From: CAJXNP01 sp050305935
GTDB lineage: Bacteria > Bacteroidota > Bacteroidia > Cytophagales > Cyclobacteriaceae
DNA: 29,221 bases
Direction of reading: 5' to 3'
Assembly: GCA_050305935.1 (NCBI GenBank)
Contig: JBNLGG010000055.1
Span: forward strand, 1-29,221
Shown: in pieces, positions 1-6,635 of the stretch
How the letters are laid out: each line of letters starts with the position of its first letter
Numbering within the stretch: position 1 is the first letter of the stretch
Notes under the pieces: model-generated
The model's input: only the letters and a program-made list of their open reading frames with translations
What the model was told of the DNA's origin: nothing
The model's database searches: none
Program-made: the position numbers and the translations under genes

Positions 1-23
1 AACATTTGACTGAAAAAAAAGAA

Positions 24-57
24 AAAAGCTCCTTACTAAAGAATTTTAGCGGCTTTT
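24..57 (+). terminator. Possible terminator of a gene left of the window
   Basis: Outer arms AAAAGC (24-29) and GCTTTT (52-57) enclose a second short stem CTAAA (36-40) / TTTAG (45-49). The A-run before and short T-run after fit a weak intrinsic terminator. The stem is AT-rich and the gene it would serve is not in the window. Confidence 0.35.
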
Positions 58-78
58 ATTGCTATTCAACATAGAAGG

Positions 79-160
79 ACGCGAAGCATAAAAACGCAAA
101 GAACGCTGAGAGGTGGCAGACTCAAGCACTTTGCGTGTCTCTCCCTTGCGCGCTTCGCGT
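79..160. repeat. Imperfect inverted repeat, 'ACGCGAAGC / ACGCAAAG' type
   Basis: ACGCGAAGC (79-87) pairs with GCTTCGCGT (152-160), and ACGCAAAG (94-101) pairs with CTTTGCGT (129-136). The two matches are nested, so the stretch can fold into one long imperfect hairpin. Related short sequence (ctttgcgtgg plus A-run) recurs near 310-325. Repeats of this flavour are common between genes in Bacteroidota; a dispersed non-coding repeat is the simplest reading. Confidence 0.6.
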
Positions 161-200
161 GGAAAAAATCACAAGGAAGCAATTGCCATCCAGCAATATT

Positions 201-270
201 CATCCCATCCTCGACCGGCTAGACGGGCGATCACTTCCCGCAGACATGCGCACGTCCAATGGCCGGATGA
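201..270. repeat. GC-rich 70-bp dispersed element, copy 1
   Basis: Near-identical to 4070-4140 (71 bp); I count roughly eight differences including one indel. It begins CATCCCATCCTCGACCGG and ends GGATGA, giving short terminal inverted repeats, with an internal hairpin (CGGG / CCCG). It is far more GC-rich than its surroundings. Size, terminal symmetry and intergenic placement suggest a REP- or MITE-like palindromic element, but no transposase is near. Confidence 0.75.
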
Positions 271-345
271 AGTCTCTGCGATCTCCGCGTGATTTAACTT
301 GGCGCCCTTTGCGTGGAAAAAAACGACCGCCAAGATTTTTGAAAC

Positions 346-1194
346 TCACACTCTCCCGTAGGCGGTAAAACCACCATCCACCGGAATGATCGCTCCCGTA
401 ACGAATGAGGCCAAATCGGAGAACAAATAAAGGGCCGTTCCTCCTAATTCGCCTACCTCACCAAATTTATTAACCGGCGTATTTTTAATAATCTTTTCAC
501 CCCGCGGTGTGTAGCCCCCCTTTTCATCAAACAGTAAAAACCGGTTTTGTTCCGTAATAAAAAAACCCGGCGCGATGGCATTTACCCTTACCCCCGTATG
601 CGCAAAATGAACGGCCAGCCACTTGGTAAAACTATTGATTGCTTCCTTCGCAGCAGAATACATCCCAACTCTCGTCAGCGGCAAATCGCCGGAAACGGAT
701 GATATATTGATGATACCACCATGGCCCGCTTTGATCATGTCTTCACTGAAGACCATCGACGGCAACACACTTCCTTTAAAATTGAGGTCAAACACAAAAT
801 CCATCCCCTCCTCGGAAAAATTCAAAAATGAATTCTTGAAGTCCTTTTCCAGGTCCTTGATTTGTTCGGCCATAGCCGTAGCATTGGGATGATTTCCCCC
901 GGCGCAGTTGATCAAAAAACTAACCGGACCTAGTGACCTGTTTATTTCCTCCTTAGCCCTCGCCAGATCTTTTTTATCGAGTACGTCACAAGCAATACCC
1001 ATGGCTTTATTTCCATGTTGCTGTGTTAAATCCGTGGCAAGTTTTTTTGCCTTATCGGCATTTCTCCCCAGTACAGCTATATTGATTCCTGCTGCCGACA
1101 GGCTATCGCACAAAGCAGTTCCGATGCCCCCTGCCCCGCCTGTGACGACACATACCTTCCCTTTTAAATTTTCAAATGGTTGGTTAACATTCAT
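346..1194 (-). CDS. SDR-family oxidoreductase, D-mannonate/fructuronate reductase type
   Basis: A 282-residue classical short-chain dehydrogenase/reductase. The Rossmann glycine motif TGGAGGIG is at residues 18-25, NCAGG at 96-100, the catalytic serine is S166 (ISS), and YxxxK is Y179/K183; the C-terminal VDGGF motif is present. The N-terminal MNVNQPF and the long insertion at about 101-135 are features I associate with Bacteroidota/Thermotoga SDRs that interconvert D-mannonate and D-fructuronate in hexuronate catabolism; that substrate assignment is inference. It is divergent from a lipoprotein aldose epimerase, consistent with sugar metabolism. No uxuA or kdg gene is in the window to confirm. 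A generic 2-deoxy-D-gluconate dehydrogenase-like role is the alternative. Confidence 0.85.
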   Translation of the reverse strand: MNVNQPFENLKGKVCVVTGGAGGIGTALCDSLSAAGINIAVLGRNADKAKKLATDLTQQHGNKAMGIACDVLDKKDLARAKEEINRSLGPVSFLINCAGGNHPNATAMAEQIKDLEKDFKNSFLNFSEEGMDFVFDLNFKGSVLPSMVFSEDMIKAGHGGIINISSVSGDLPLTRVGMYSAAKEAINSFTKWLAVHFAHTGVRVNAIAPGFFITEQNRFLLFDEKGGYTPRGEKIIKNTPVNKFGEVGELGGTALYLFSDLASFVTGAIIPVDGGFTAYGRV

Positions 1195-1210
1195 TTTTGA
1201 TGTGATTAAT

Positions 1211-1293
1211 TAAAAGTATAAAACTAAGGGAATCGCACAAAAAGAAAAAATAGGGATATTATTACCTCATAATAAAAGTATTTTTTACTTTTA
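1211..1293. promoter_or_regulatory. Putative operator: three TAAAAGTA half-sites between divergent genes
   Basis: TAAAAGTA occurs at 1211-1218 and 1273-1280, and in inverted orientation (TACTTTTA) at 1286-1293; the last two form a perfect 8-bp inverted repeat with a T5 spacer. They lie in the 126-bp gap between the SDR gene and galM. A one-mismatch TAnnTTTG box (TATACTTG) is at 1300-1307, just upstream of the galM ATG, so a protein bound at the inverted pair would sit next to that promoter. The regulator is unknown. Confidence 0.45.
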
Positions 1294-1320
1294 ATAAACT
1301 ATACTTGAAATTTTGATATA

Positions 1321-2472
1321 ATGAAACAACTGCTATTCACCGCTGCCGCGCTTCTGCTTCTCAATGCATGCGGAAGCAAAAAAGCCACCACAGAAGACCA
1401 GGAAGTGGAAAAAATCCTTTCTGAGCAATTTATCGACGACTTTACGGATACCATTGATGGGAATGCCTACCATCTCTACATCCTGCGAAATGCCAATGGT
1501 ATGGAGGTCAGCCTCACCAATTTTGGTGCACGCGTCGTTACCATTTTCACGCCAGACAGGGATGGAAACCTGGAAGACGTCGCTGTAGGATATGGCTCCC
1601 TGGATGATTTTATCAACAAACAGGAAAATTTCTTTGGCGCTACCATCGGCCGGTACGGAAACAGGATTGGAGATGCCAAATTTATGCTTGATGATGAAGA
1701 GTATGTGTTAGATCCAAATGACAATGGAAACACACTTCACGGAGGGCGAGGGGGCTTCCACAGAAAATACTGGTCGGCATCTAATGTAAGTGATCAGGCT
1801 GTCACCTTTTCCTACACTTCCCCAGACGGCGAAGAAGGGTATCCGGGAACGCTGGAAACGAAGGTCACTTATTCTTTAAATGATGACAATGAATTAAAAA
1901 TTGAATACCACGCCACGACTGACAAGCCAACGGTAGCCAACCTGACCAACCACACCTATTTCAACCTGGGTGGGACGGGCGAAACGATTACCGATCACCT
2001 ACTGCAAATCAATGCAGAATACATTTCTGAGGTGGACGATGAATTAATTCCTACCGGAAATATGCTAGGCGTAAAGGGAACACCTTTTGACTTTAGCAGC
2101 AGGACGGCTATCGGCGATAGGATCAATGACGAAAATGAGCAAATGGCTTTTGGTAAAGGTTACGATCATAATTTTGTGGTCATGACGAATGCTTCCGATT
2201 CGCTGGTGAAACACGGTGAGCTCTACGATCAGGCCTCAGGCAGATTGATGGAAATTTTCTCCATGGAGCCCGGCCTACAGTTTTATGCAGGCAATTTTAT
2301 GAACGGTAAACAAACAGGCAAATACGGCAAGTCATTAGAATACCGAGAAGCGCTCTGCCTGGAAACTCAGCATTTCCCCGATTCGCCCAACAAGCCTGAT
2401 TTCCCTTCCACCAGGCTAAACCCGGGCGAGGAATACCACACTGTAACGATTTATAAGTTTTCAGTAGAATAA
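1321..2472 (+). CDS. galM: Aldose 1-epimerase (galactose mutarotase), lipoprotein
   Basis: Interconverts alpha and beta anomers of aldoses. The 383-residue protein starts with a lipoprotein signal (MKQLLFTAAALLLLNAC; lipid-modified Cys17), so the enzyme is exported and membrane-anchored, unlike the cytosolic E. coli GalM. Family landmarks are in order: NFGAR at 67-71, GRYGNRI at 110-116, TLHGG with H140, NLTNHTYFNL with the catalytic acid H211, YDHNF near 281, and the catalytic base E348 in LCLETQHFPDSPN. All expected active-site residues are present and the length is normal once the leader is counted. It is divergent from an SDR sugar-acid oxidoreductase and followed by a clear terminator, so it is probably transcribed alone. 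An envelope location suggests it handles sugars freed by polysaccharide breakdown (inference). Confidence 0.95.
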   Translation: MKQLLFTAAALLLLNACGSKKATTEDQEVEKILSEQFIDDFTDTIDGNAYHLYILRNANGMEVSLTNFGARVVTIFTPDRDGNLEDVAVGYGSLDDFINKQENFFGATIGRYGNRIGDAKFMLDDEEYVLDPNDNGNTLHGGRGGFHRKYWSASNVSDQAVTFSYTSPDGEEGYPGTLETKVTYSLNDDNELKIEYHATTDKPTVANLTNHTYFNLGGTGETITDHLLQINAEYISEVDDELIPTGNMLGVKGTPFDFSSRTAIGDRINDENEQMAFGKGYDHNFVVMTNASDSLVKHGELYDQASGRLMEIFSMEPGLQFYAGNFMNGKQTGKYGKSLEYREALCLETQHFPDSPNKPDFPSTRLNPGEEYHTVTIYKFSVE

Positions 2473-2494
2473 AATCTCAAATTACCAGATTAAT

Positions 2495-2530
2495 AAACCG
2501 GATAGCCAGAGGTGGTTGTTCGGTTTTTTT
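2495..2530 (+). terminator. Intrinsic terminator after galM
   Basis: AAACCG (2495-2500) pairs with CGGTTT (2521-2526), with an inner stem AGCCA/TGGTT, followed by a T-run to 2530. It lies 22 bp after the galM stop and before the convergent DUF2335 gene. Confidence 0.75.
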
Positions 2531-2583
2531 GAAAATGTGCAGATGGAAATAAAAAAAACGGATCTAAGTAGTAATTGAGATTC

Positions 2584-3132
2584 CTACTCAGTTTCTTTAT
2601 TTTCCTGTAAAACTGGTTGACTACTTTGTTCAGCTTCAGAACCTCTTAGGAATTGGGATACCAAACCAGCTAAACCAACACCAGAAACTATACTTCCAGC
2701 AACTGGCTGACCGTATAGTATGCAAGCGACGCCGCCAACAATAGCTGTGAGCGCAATAAGCAATGCAAAAGTTTGGCCGCGTTTTTTTAACTCAAATGAT
2801 TTATCGATAATTTTATTATCCCTGTCTTGATTATACTTTTGCTCCCTAACAGCCATTTGTAGTATTTCAATGGCTATATCCGGATCAATATCAGCATAAC
2901 CCTGTAAAGTATCAGGAGACGGTATCGGCCCTTGAAAAAAACGCTCATGTATCTGAGCCTCATAAATATCAACATTTTGAACCGCCAGATCCTTTAATGA
3001 ATTAAGAATTTGCTTTCGCTTGGTATTTGAAATCCCATTAAATAAATGTGGATTTTGGTCTAAAAGAAATTCTTCTATCTCCCCAACAGTAGGTTGTATA
3101 TTTGGTTTTGGAGCTGGCTTATTTTCACTCAT
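2584..3132 (-). CDS. DUF2335 family two-helix membrane protein
   Basis: A 182-residue protein with a hydrophilic N-terminal part and a C-terminal helical hairpin. I recognise the DUF2335 pattern: the FxGPIPxPxxLxxY segment at 66-79 (FFQGPIPSPDTLQGY), the following helix with IEILQMAVREQ, then ELKKRGQ just before the first membrane segment (about 121-140) and a second (about 144-162), ending in a short charged tail. The function of this family is not established to my knowledge; the two-helix hairpin and typical accessory-gene context leave room for a pore-forming effector or a small membrane regulator. It follows the 74-aa gene with stop and start sharing one base (TAATG), so the two are almost certainly co-translated. 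No catalytic motif is visible. Confidence 0.75.
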   Translation of the reverse strand: MSENKPAPKPNIQPTVGEIEEFLLDQNPHLFNGISNTKRKQILNSLKDLAVQNVDIYEAQIHERFFQGPIPSPDTLQGYADIDPDIAIEILQMAVREQKYNQDRDNKIIDKSFELKKRGQTFALLIALTAIVGGVACILYGQPVAGSIVSGVGLAGLVSQFLRGSEAEQSSQPVLQENKETE

Positions 3133-3356
3133 TATACTTCAGGATAACTTGCACTCCTTTTTTTATGATAATCCTTAAGCCCTCTTTTCTGCGCAACCTC
3201 TCCCATGGCGTTACTTATATGTAACCCAGTATTTAGCCAAGCTTTTCTTATTGATTTATTAAATCTTGGATAGTTTTTGAAGCTATTAAAGTTTTTGGAT
3301 CCCGAAAGATCAAAAGCAGATACCATCCCTTCCAAAATGTCCTTATTAATGCTCAT
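3132..3356 (-). CDS. Small hypothetical protein, first gene of the DUF2335 cassette
   Basis: A 74-residue, strongly basic soluble protein with no membrane segment or motif I recognise. The N-terminal half (DILEGMVSAFDLSG) looks helical and is followed by a linker and a segment with KAWLNTGLHISNAM. It has an ATG start at 3356, and its TAA stop shares a base with the DUF2335 start. That coupling and the absence of other genes nearby are the main evidence that it is real and acts with the membrane protein, for example as a partner, antitoxin or chaperone (speculative). Confidence 0.65.
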   Translation of the reverse strand: MSINKDILEGMVSAFDLSGSKNFNSFKNYPRFNKSIRKAWLNTGLHISNAMGEVAQKRGLKDYHKKRSASYPEV

Positions 3357-3757
3357 AGTATAGTGTTTTGGATACTTAGTAACGACTAAATATATAAAAT
3401 GATTCTACATAAATTCGAAAATGGATAGCAAATTTAAATTTTTCCACACTTAATTAAACTTCTTTAATATTAAAATGTTTGTTGCTCTCTTAACTTCCGA
3501 GCTATTGGATTAACTATTTAAACACCACCGAATACCTAAATGAGAAAAACGAATTAAAACAGGTTATTGATAGCCGAATAGGTGTAGATAGATCATGAGG
3601 ATTGTTGTCGATTGTCAAAGCAGGGTTGAAAGTTACTCATTGAATCAAGAACGAACTGAATTTTTCATTTTGGGACTTTTAAGGATTGCTCCACTTTAAA
3701 AACAAAACCGACATTCAAATAAAAAAGGCTTACACAAAACGTATAAGCCTTTTTTCG
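3357..3757. other. Non-coding gap upstream of the DUF2335 cassette
   Basis: About 400 bp of AT-rich DNA between the cassette and the tRNA. It must contain the cassette promoter on the minus strand, but no confident box is visible. On the plus strand a 34-codon open stretch at 3494-3598 (ending SRIGVDRS then TGA) reads like protein but has no start; it may be a decayed gene fragment. I see no copy of the tRNA 3' end on the far side of the cassette. Confidence 0.5.
3721..3755 (-). terminator. Terminator of tRNA-Leu
   Basis: Perfect 12-bp arms AAAAAAGGCTTA (3721-3732) and TAAGCCTTTTTT (3744-3755) with an 11-nt loop. On the minus strand it lies immediately after the tRNA 3' end and closes with a T-run; the symmetric A/T flanks would also let it work in the other direction. 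Confidence 0.85.
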
Positions 3758-3841
3758 TACCCAGGGCCGGAGTCGAACCGGCACGTCATTGCTGACATTG
3801 GTGTTTGAGACCAACGCGTCTACCAATTCCGCCACCTGGGC
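3758..3841 (-). tRNA. tRNA-Leu (anticodon CAA)
   Basis: Read on the minus strand, an 84-nt class II tRNA. Acceptor arms GCCCAGG and CCTGGGT pair (first pair G-U) with discriminator A. The D-arm GGCGGAATTGGTAGACGC is typical of bacterial leucine tRNAs, and the anticodon loop CTCAAAC carries CAA (3805-3807), reading UUG. A short variable arm precedes the T-arm GGTTCGACTCC. The 3' CCA is not encoded. A strong terminator follows directly. Confidence 0.95.
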
Positions 3842-3941
3842 ATTTCAATAAATTAATCCCACTCTTTTAATGGGCTTGCAAAAGTATTTAATCAGTTCTT
3901 ATTTTCAAAAAGAATAGTCAATAGTTATTTGGGTTTTTCTT

Positions 3942-3980
3942 GTTGTCGGTTATCAGTTGTCGGTTATCGGTTGTCGGTTG
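3942..3980. repeat. Tandem 14-bp repeat GTTGTCGGTTATC(A/G)
   Basis: Two full units (3942-3955, 3956-3969) and a partial third (3970-3980), identical apart from the last base of the unit. Copy number is low, so this could vary between strains. No function is visible. Confidence 0.8.
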
Positions 3981-4069
3981 ACAATTTGACAATCTCTAAA
4001 TAAGGTTGACCATCCCATTTTTCCTTCACTTCTTTTTCCTTGCCCCGTGACGCTTGGTCGTTGAATATC

Positions 4070-4140
4070 CATCCCATCCTCGACCGGCTAGGCGGGCGAC
4101 CACTTCCCGCAAGGCATGCGCACGTCCAGTGGTGGGATGA
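4070..4140. repeat. GC-rich 70-bp dispersed element, copy 2
   Basis: The 71-bp partner of 201-270 in the same orientation. Here the terminal inverted repeat is cleaner (CATCCCA / TGGGATG), with an internal stem GCGGG/CCCGC and a further CCACT/AGTGG match. The better symmetry suggests this copy is nearer the ancestral form. Confidence 0.75.
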
Positions 4141-4233
4141 AAGGCCACGAATTTTCGGCATCGGTCATCCGTCCTCCTACTCCCCATCAACCGTTGTTTA
4201 GGTCTACGACCGTTAACAAGGTTACATTCCAAC

Positions 4234-4380
4234 CCCTCTGCCCTTACCTCTCCGCCCTCTGCCCCATCTTCCGTCAATTGTCATACCGCATCTCCGGTCT
4301 TCAGACTTCGGACTTCGGTCATCGGTCTTCCGACTCTCCTTGCCCTCTGCTCTTACCTCTTCGCTCTCAGCCCTCTGCCC
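4234..4380. repeat. Pyrimidine-rich direct repeats (CCCTCTGC... type)
   Basis: A 22-bp unit starting CCCTCTGC and ending CGC is at 4234-4255 and again at 4343-4364 with two differences; each is followed by another CCCTCTGCCC. Between them, TCGGTC/TTCGGAC short repeats run from about 4294 to 4332. The array ends exactly at the stop codon of the SAM hydrolase gene, whose last codons (GAA GGG GAA TAG on the minus strand) share its purine-rich character. Confidence 0.65.
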
Positions 4381-5156
4381 TATTCCCCTTCGAAGAATAT
4401 ATTCACTGGGCTGTCGAACTTCATTCCAAGGAGTTCAGACGCGTTGCCTTTGTTGATTCCTATTTCTAAAAATCCAGTTCGGTTAAACAGTACAAAACAA
4501 TCGCCATCGTCAGGTTCGTTGCTTTGCTTATTGATCTCATTGAGCTTTTCCCGGGCAAACTGCACGGTATACTTCCTGCCCTTGCAGATGATGTTAAACA
4601 CCTCTTCCTCGATATTGGTAATGAGATTCCCGTAATGGTCGATGTGGATCACATTGCCGGATATCTGCTTTTTCGTGGCACGGGACTTTCGGGAGATTTT
4701 CCGTTCGATGGTTTTGGTGTACTTACCCACGTCATTAAGATTGGATCCACTGGCGAGCATTGCCGCTGCCTTGGCCAAGATATCTTTTGCGGGAAACGTC
4801 TTATTGTCAATATCCGTACTAAAAAGCTCAGCAATCATGGAAGGTTCCTTCTCGCTGATCAAACTATACAAACCATTATCATTACCCACAAAAACATGAT
4901 CTTCTAATTGCAGGGCCACATACCTACTGCCCTTGACGCCAATGCTGTCAACGGCGCAAAGGTGGATGGTTCCCTTAGGAAAATCCCTGAAAACGGCACC
5001 AAGTACATAGGAAGCATGCGATAGATCAAAGGGCCTTATCGTGTGGCTGATATCGACGATTTTGATGCTTGGATTAATGGTTAAAATTTTGGCTTTCACT
5101 GCGGCGACATAGTGATCTCTGATTCCAAAATCTGACATAAAGGTGACAATTGCCAT
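4380..5156 (-). CDS. SAM hydrolase (SAM hydroxide adenosyltransferase, DUF62 family)
   Basis: Predicted to cleave S-adenosylmethionine with water to adenosine and methionine, as characterised members of the DUF62 / fluorinase-chlorinase superfamily do. The ATG at 5156 is chosen because it gives the family N-terminus MAIVTFMSDFGIRDHYV; an upstream in-frame start would add 26 unrelated residues. The product is 258 residues. Landmarks: SDFG at 8-11, DISHTI at 35-40, VD at 69-70 followed after a short loop by R78, GNDNGL at 91-96, and HIDHYGNLITNI in the C-terminal domain. The usual VDPGVG loop reads VDSIGVKG, one residue longer, but the Asp and Arg remain. It is divergent from phoH with a 93-bp gap. 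Confidence 0.9.
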   Translation of the reverse strand: MAIVTFMSDFGIRDHYVAAVKAKILTINPSIKIVDISHTIRPFDLSHASYVLGAVFRDFPKGTIHLCAVDSIGVKGSRYVALQLEDHVFVGNDNGLYSLISEKEPSMIAELFSTDIDNKTFPAKDILAKAAAMLASGSNLNDVGKYTKTIERKISRKSRATKKQISGNVIHIDHYGNLITNIEEEVFNIICKGRKYTVQFAREKLNEINKQSNEPDDGDCFVLFNRTGFLEIGINKGNASELLGMKFDSPVNIFFEGE

Positions 5157-5249
5157 AGAGAGAAGCCAATAATTGTGTATTTTTAAAGCTGCAAAGTAAA
5201 AATTTTTTAAGCAGAATAGTATAATTGCAATCATTAATAATTAATTCAT

Positions 5250-6206
5250 TTGGTAGAGAAAGTTATTACACTCGAAAACATATCACTTGTCGACTTTTTA
5301 GGTGTTGACAACTCAAATATCAAAGAAGTAGCCTCCGCTTTTCCAAAGACAAAGATCATCTCCAGGGGCAATGAAATTAGGATTCAGGGCACCGGATCTG
5401 AAATCCTCAAGATCAATGACATTCTGAATTCACTGGTCAATCACTACCACAAATATGGTAAGGTCACCCACTCAAATGTGAAGACTTACATAGAGCAGGA
5501 AAACCCGGAACTGGATATTGACAAGGAAGACGTATTAGTCTACGGCACAAAGGGATTTGCCATTAAACCCAAAACAAAAAATCAGCTTAGCCTGGTCAGC
5601 GCTGTGCGTAAAAGCGATGTGGTATTTGCCATTGGCCCGGCGGGAACGGGGAAGACCTATATTTCCGTCGCGTTAGCAGTAAAAGCCTTGAAGAATAAGG
5701 AAATTAAAAAAATAATCATCACCAGGCCTGCTGTAGAAGCGGGGGAAAACCTGGGATTTCTTCCGGGAGATCTCAAGGAAAAAATCGATCCCTACCTTCG
5801 TCCAATCTACGATGCCCTGGGCGACATGATCCAATATGAAAAGCTGAAATTTTACCGGGAAAGCGGAGTGATCGAAATTGCACCTTTAGCCTACATGAGG
5901 GGAAGGACACTAAACAATGCCTTTATTCTATTGGATGAAGCCCAAAATACCACCCGCATGCAGATGAAAATGTTCCTGACGAGGCTGGGGCCGGATTCCA
6001 AACTGATCATCAACGGCGACCAATCCCAGGTCGACCTACCAAGAAATCAGTCCTCGGGACTTAATCACGCAGTCGATATATTGAAAGGAGTCAAAGGCAT
6101 TTCCATTATTCGCCTGGACAGCCAGGATGTTGTACGCCATAAAATTGTGAAAGACATCGTTAACGCTTATGACAAAAGCGCTGCAAAAGAAGATGATAAA
6201 GGTTAA
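5250..6206 (+). CDS. phoH: PhoH family ATPase
   Basis: A 318-residue PhoH-like (YbeZ type) P-loop protein, expected to act in RNA metabolism or ribosome-linked processes, often with the RNase YbeY. An N-terminal domain (about 1-105, KH-like in part) precedes the ATPase. Walker A is GPAGTGKT at 129-136; the family motif ITRPAVEAGENLGFLPGD follows at about 157-174; Walker B is ILLDEAQNTT at 226-235; INGDQSQVDLPR is at 254-265. No ATG occurs before the ATPase core and a stop lies 10 bp upstream, so TTG at 5250 is the only credible start. ybeY is not in the window. The gene overlaps the following GNAT gene. Confidence 0.93.
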   Translation: MVEKVITLENISLVDFLGVDNSNIKEVASAFPKTKIISRGNEIRIQGTGSEILKINDILNSLVNHYHKYGKVTHSNVKTYIEQENPELDIDKEDVLVYGTKGFAIKPKTKNQLSLVSAVRKSDVVFAIGPAGTGKTYISVALAVKALKNKEIKKIIITRPAVEAGENLGFLPGDLKEKIDPYLRPIYDALGDMIQYEKLKFYRESGVIEIAPLAYMRGRTLNNAFILLDEAQNTTRMQMKMFLTRLGPDSKLIINGDQSQVDLPRNQSSGLNHAVDILKGVKGISIIRLDSQDVVRHKIVKDIVNAYDKSAAKEDDKG

Positions 6207-6627
6207 GAAAATAGATGCAAGCCAACTGCTGGAAGCCTACCTTATCCGCGAAAAAGTCTTTGTCGAAGAACAAAAAGTCCCCAAGGAAGACGAAATAGAT
6301 AGTTTTGAGTCCACGTGCCACCACTACCTGGCCTTTGATGGCGAGGAAAAAGCGGTAGGGACTGCCCGGTGGAGAAGAACGGAAAGTGGAATTAAGCTGG
6401 AACGCTTTGCGGTCTTAAAGGAATATCGGGGACGGGGCATTGGCAGCAAGCTTGTAGAGGTGGTGCTGGAAGATGTGAAAAGCGAGCGGATTTCAGAAAG
6501 CGAGAAGGTTTATCTCCATTCCCAGATTGACGCCGTGCACCTGTATGAGAAGTTTAATTTTAAGAAGTTGGGCGGAAAGTTTGACGAGTGCGGAATTATG
6601 CACTATAAAATGGTACTAAATGGCTAA
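6193..6627 (+). CDS. GNAT N-acetyltransferase, ElaA type
   Basis: A small acetyl-CoA-dependent N-acetyltransferase of 144 residues from the ATG at 6193; an ATG 24 bp further upstream is possible, but the MIKVKKI start matches the family better. The ElaA-like N-terminus is clear (LIREKVFVEEQKVPKEDEID), followed by the acetyl-CoA loop EYRGRGIGSKLVE and the C-terminal LYEKFNFKKLGGKFDECGI with HYKM. The start lies inside the 3' end of phoH (14-bp overlap), so the two are co-transcribed and probably translationally coupled. The 3' end overlaps the convergent kinase gene by 4 bp. The substrate is unknown. Confidence 0.88.
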   Translation: MIKVKKIDASQLLEAYLIREKVFVEEQKVPKEDEIDSFESTCHHYLAFDGEEKAVGTARWRRTESGIKLERFAVLKEYRGRGIGSKLVEVVLEDVKSERISESEKVYLHSQIDAVHLYEKFNFKKLGGKFDECGIMHYKMVLNG

Positions 6628-6635
6628 TGCCATTT
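6618..6635. promoter_or_regulatory. Hairpin spanning two convergent stop codons
   Basis: Perfect 7-bp arms AAATGGC (6618-6624) and GCCATTT (6629-6635) with a TAAT loop. The stop codon of the GNAT gene (6625-6627) is in the loop and that of the kinase (6624-6626 on the minus strand) overlaps it. It could act as a weak bidirectional terminator, but no T-run follows on either strand. Confidence 0.4.

Larger units (their letters stand above)
1..345. other. Non-coding repeat-rich left end
   Basis: No credible gene is seen. The stretch holds a weak hairpin near the start, an imperfect inverted repeat (79-160), a GC-rich 70-bp element (201-270), and a degenerate further copy of the 'cttTGCGTggaaaaaa' type sequence around 300-325. 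A 77-codon open frame at 135-368 runs straight through these repeats and overlaps the end of the SDR gene; its arginine- and proline-rich composition looks like read-through of repeat DNA rather than a protein. Confidence 0.7.
3842..4379. other. Repeat-rich gap without genes
   Basis: About 540 bp between the tRNA and the SAM hydrolase gene. It is filled by three unrelated repeat types: a 14-bp tandem array (3942-3980), the second 70-bp GC-rich element (4070-4140) and pyrimidine-rich short repeats (about 4230-4380). Several open frames of 60-120 codons cross it on both strands, but they consist of repeat sequence and share no family features. Confidence 0.7.

Noticed and set aside
135..368. 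77-codon open frame at the left end
   Set aside because: It crosses an inverted repeat and the 70-bp element, has repeat-derived basic composition, and runs into the end of the SDR gene on the other strand.
2473..2583. Duplicated tRNA-Leu 3' end as an attachment site on the far side of the DUF2335 cassette
   Set aside because: I compared the tRNA 3' sequence (around CCGGCCCTGGGTA) with this interval and found no match, so an att pair cannot be claimed.
4116..4469. 117-codon frame antisense to the end of the SAM hydrolase gene
   Set aside because: It is made mostly of pyrimidine-rich repeat sequence and overlaps a well-supported gene.
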